Source: Gammaproteobacteria bacterium (lineage in GTDB: Bacteria; Pseudomonadota; Gammaproteobacteria; S144-34). Taken from it: 6,388 bases of DNA. The notes beneath the pieces were generated by a model, which made no database searches, had not been told where the DNA came from, and saw only the letters and a program-made list of their open reading frames with translations. This document shows, piece after piece, positions 4,415 through 6,388 of this stretch. The stretch lies in contig WFOW01000434.1 in assembly GCA_015487895.1 (NCBI GenBank), positions 1 to 6,388 on the forward strand, in the 5' to 3' direction. The stretch's first letter is position 1. Every line of letters starts with the position of its first letter. The position numbers and the translations under genes are program-made.

Positions 4415-4708
4415 CGGCCAGCCTCCGACGGGCCGGTCTGGCGTCTGCGGCCCTGGGTGCGGCTGCGCTGGCGCGAGCTCGACGGCGAGCACGTGCTGCA
4501 CGAGGCCTCGAGCGGGGACGTGCACCTGCTGGACGCCGCCTCGGCGCTGCTGCTGCGCCTGCTCGCGGAGGGCCCGCGTGCGGAGGGCGGGCTCGCCGCC
4601 GAGCTCGCCGCGGCGGCCGGCCTCGGGGCCGGCACGGACGCGCGCGGGGCCGTGCGCGAGCGCCTCGAGGCGCTGGCGGAGGCGGGCCTGGTGGAGCGCC
4701 GCCCGTGA
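4403..4708 (+). CDS. PqqD-like protein of the HPr-rel-A system
   Basis: This is a small 101-residue protein of the PqqD-like winged-helix type. Its core WRLRPWVRLRWRELDGEH (13-30), SSGDVHLLDAASALLLRLL (36-54) and RERLEALAEAGLVE (85-98) follow the family pattern 'DGE-V-hN---G--H-LD---a-LL--L ... L---L---GLv'. Known PqqD proteins are peptide-binding chaperones for radical-SAM enzymes; the HPr-rel-A subgroup has no established partner. The start is uncertain. ATG 4403 lies in a heptamer repeat, has no Shine-Dalgarno, and its first codons are repeat-derived (MPDSR). GTG 4457 is an alternative but would remove the family-like WRL segment. The stop overlaps the next gene's start by 4 nt (GTGA), so this is the first gene of a tight operon. 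Confidence 0.78.
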   Translation: MPDSRPASDGPVWRLRPWVRLRWRELDGEHVLHEASSGDVHLLDAASALLLRLLAEGPRAEGGLAAELAAAAGLGAGTDARGAVRERLEALAEAGLVERRP

Positions 4709-5640
4709 CGGCGATGCCGGGGAGCGTCGGCGCCCTCGGCCGTGCGGCGCTCCGCGCGCGGCTGCGCGGCGCGGGCCTGGCGCTGCGCTGCGGCCCCCTC
4801 GTCTGGCGCGTGCGCTCGCCGCTCGCCGAGGTGGCCCGGCATCTGGCCGAGCTCTACGCGGGCTACCCGCTCGCGCCCGACGGCTTCGCCGACCACCACG
4901 TCGCCGTCGTCCCCCTGCGCGGCCTGCGCCGCTGGCTGCGGCCGCAGGTGCGCTTCCTGTTCGACGGCGAGGCGCCCTTCCATCCGCTGCCGCGCGCCCA
5001 GGCGGCGGCCTGCCTCGAATGGGGCATGAACTGGTGCGTGGGGGCGCACGGCCACGCCTGGCTCGTGCTGCACGCGGCGGTGGTCGCGCACGGCGCGCAC
5101 GCGCTGGTGCTGCCGGGGCCGCCGGGCGCGGGCAAGAGCACCCTGTGCGCGGCGCTGGCGTATTCGGGCTGGCGGCTGCTCTCGGACGAGCTCGCGCTGC
5201 TCGATCCGGCCACCGGAGCGGCGCTGCCGCTGCCGCGCCCGATCAGCCTCAAGGGGCGGAGCGTCGCCGTGATCCGCGAGCGTTTTCCCGACGCGCGTCT
5301 CGGCCCGGTCGTCCCCGACACGCGCAAGGGCGACCTCGCCTTCCTGGCCGCACCGCCTGCGAGCGTCGCCGCCATGGACGCGCCCGCGCGCGTGGCCTGG
5401 ATCGTCAGCCCGCGCTACGAGGCGGGCACGCGCGGCGTGCGCCTCGAGCGCCGCCGCCGCGGCCGCATGCTCGTCTGGCTCGCGCGCAACGCCTTCAACC
5501 AGGCGGTGCACGGCGAGGCGGGCTTCGACCTCCTCGCCGACGTGGTGGCCGGCGCCGAGTGCCACGCGCTGCGCTACGGCGACCTCGACGCCGCGCTCGC
5601 CGCGCTCGAGGCGCTCGCGGCGGGGGAGGCGGCGGCGTGA
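4705..5640 (+). CDS. HprK-related kinase A (HPr-rel-A system)
   Basis: This 311-residue protein has the C-terminal fold of HPr kinase/phosphorylase. The P-loop is GPPGAGKST (138-146), preceded by LHAAVVAHGAHALVLP. LLSDELALLD (158-167) resembles the acidic catalytic/magnesium region, and RPISLKG (178-184) follows, as in HprK-related P-loop proteins. It lacks the full N-terminal domain of true HprK and is not next to a ptsH, so phosphorylation of classical HPr is doubtful; the natural target is unknown. The start is GTG 4705, overlapping the PqqD-like stop (GTGA); ATG 4714, three codons later, is the alternative. The stop again overlaps the next start by GTGA. Arg-rich composition at 247-256 may reflect the GC bias. 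Family assignment is strong from the P-loop and the neighbours; the function is inferred. A 498-codon antisense frame across it is a composition artefact. Confidence 0.85.
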   Translation: MTAMPGSVGALGRAALRARLRGAGLALRCGPLVWRVRSPLAEVARHLAELYAGYPLAPDGFADHHVAVVPLRGLRRWLRPQVRFLFDGEAPFHPLPRAQAAACLEWGMNWCVGAHGHAWLVLHAAVVAHGAHALVLPGPPGAGKSTLCAALAYSGWRLLSDELALLDPATGAALPLPRPISLKGRSVAVIRERFPDARLGPVVPDTRKGDLAFLAAPPASVAAMDAPARVAWIVSPRYEAGTRGVRLERRRRGRMLVWLARNAFNQAVHGEAGFDLLADVVAGAECHALRYGDLDAALAALEALAAGEAAA

Positions 5641-6388
5641 GCGCCGGCCTGGCGGCGACGCCGCTGGTCCGCGCGCTGCGCGTGCCGGAGGACGCCGCCG
5701 CCTTCGGCGCGCGCGAGTGGGACCTCGCCGTGCGTGCCGGGCGCCGCAGCGCGCTGCTCGCCGCGCTCGCCGCGCGGCTCAGGGAAGGGCCCGGGCTCGA
5801 GGCCGCGCCGCCCGCGGTGCGCCGCCATCTCGAGGGCGCGCTGCGGCTCGCGGCGCATCACGCCCGTGCGCTGCGCCACGAGGCCGCCGTGGTGCGCGAG
5901 GCGCTCGCGCCGCTCGGCGTGCCGCTGGTCCTGCTGAAGGGGGCGGCCTACGTGCTCGGTGGGCTGCCGCCCGCCCCGGGCCGCCTCGTCGCGGACCTCG
6001 ACTTGCTCCTGCCGCGCGCGGCGCTGCCCGAGGCCGAGCGGCTGCTCTTCCGCCGCGGCTGGCTCACCGCCGAGCCCGACCCCTACGACCAGCGCTACTA
6101 CCGCGAGTGGATGCACGAGGTCCCGCCCCTGCGTCACGCCGCGCGCGGTACGGTGCTCGACCTCCACCACGCCCTCGTCCCGCCCACGGGCCGCCTCGGC
6201 CGGGACCCGGGCGACGTCGCCGCGCGCGCCCGCGGTATCGGCGACGGCCTGCGCGTGCCGGCGCCGGAGGACCTCGTCGTGCACGCCGCCCTGCACCGGC
6301 TCGGCGACGGCGAGCACGAGCGCGCCCTGCGCGACCTGTGGGACCTCGACCGCATGCTCCGGGCCTGGGGCCGGGACGCGGCCTTCCG
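5637..6388 (+). CDS. Nucleotidyltransferase family protein (NTP_transf_5 type), C-terminus cut by window edge
   Basis: From GTG 5637 the frame is open for 250 codons to the right edge without a stop. GGGGGAGG (5622-5629) lies 7 nt before it, and the GTGA overlap (5637-5640) couples it to the kinase gene. The helical N-terminus is followed by VPLVLLKGAAYVLGG (95-109) and GRLVADLDLLLPR (115-127), with the DxD pair Asp120/Asp122. A third acidic residue, Asp175, lies in TVLDLHHALVPP (172-183). This is the arrangement of the uncharacterised NTP_transf_5 (polymerase-beta-like) nucleotidyltransferases, which carry LLKG and a R--DLDLL motif. It is probably cytoplasmic and may transfer a nucleotide to a protein or small molecule; the acceptor is unknown. 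It completes the trio commonly seen as the HPr-rel-A cassette. Genes further right are not visible. Confidence 0.85.
   Translation, partial: MSAGLAATPLVRALRVPEDAAAFGAREWDLAVRAGRRSALLAALAARLREGPGLEAAPPAVRRHLEGALRLAAHHARALRHEAAVVREALAPLGVPLVLLKGAAYVLGGLPPAPGRLVADLDLLLPRAALPEAERLLFRRGWLTAEPDPYDQRYYREWMHEVPPLRHAARGTVLDLHHALVPPTGRLGRDPGDVAARARGIGDGLRVPAPEDLVVHAALHRLGDGEHERALRDLWDLDRMLRAWGRDAAF

Noticed and set aside
4069..5565. A 498-codon open frame on the minus strand, the longest in the window
   Set aside because: It lies antisense to the PqqD-like and HprK-like genes, is low-complexity Arg/Ala/Gly-rich, has no domain, and runs through the REP and heptamer block. Its openness is explained by high GC.

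Overview
This is a very GC-rich proteobacterial segment. The composition, the REP-type palindromes, the TGGCA/TTGC-type sigma-54 site and the HPr-rel-A gene trio suggest a gammaproteobacterium, perhaps a Chromatiales/Ectothiorhodospiraceae-like or Xanthomonadales-like lineage. That placement is an inference from style, not from a marker gene. No RNA gene, transposase, phage gene or CRISPR array is visible.

Layout. (1) Positions 1-2156, minus strand: two tandem exported beta-propeller (Kelch-like) proteins that share an N-terminal LPPNRW motif. The downstream one runs off the left edge, and the pair overlaps as ATGA. (2) Positions 2157-2358: a divergent intergenic region. It holds an AT-rich patch, a weak minus-strand -10 box, and a well-spaced sigma-54 (-24/-12) promoter pointing right that lies just upstream of the protease gene. 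(3) Positions 2359-3811, plus strand: an exported trypsin-like serine protease with an intact His/Asp/Ser triad, followed 19 nt later by a twin-arginine-signal protein carrying a GCTPGYWKNHP motif. They are probably one operon. (4) Positions 3812-4402: non-coding but highly structured. It contains five REP-type hairpins whose stems covary, three G-quadruplex motifs, a 187-bp tandem duplication, and several arrays of degenerate repeats in strict 7-nt phase. (5) Positions 4403-6388, plus strand: three translationally coupled genes (each junction a GTGA overlap). They encode a PqqD-like protein, an HprK-related kinase with a perfect Walker A, and an NTP_transf_5-type nucleotidyltransferase cut by the right edge.

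How it may work together: the protease and the Tat-type protein would be induced together by a sigma-54 activator and act outside the cytoplasm. The PqqD/HprK-like/nucleotidyltransferase trio looks like the 'HPr-rel-A' cassette, whose biochemical role is, to my knowledge, unestablished. A functional link between the Tat-protein operon and this cassette is only an inference from adjacency; the repeat block separates them. The most unusual content is the repeat block. Its last heptamer array runs through the start codon of the PqqD-like gene.
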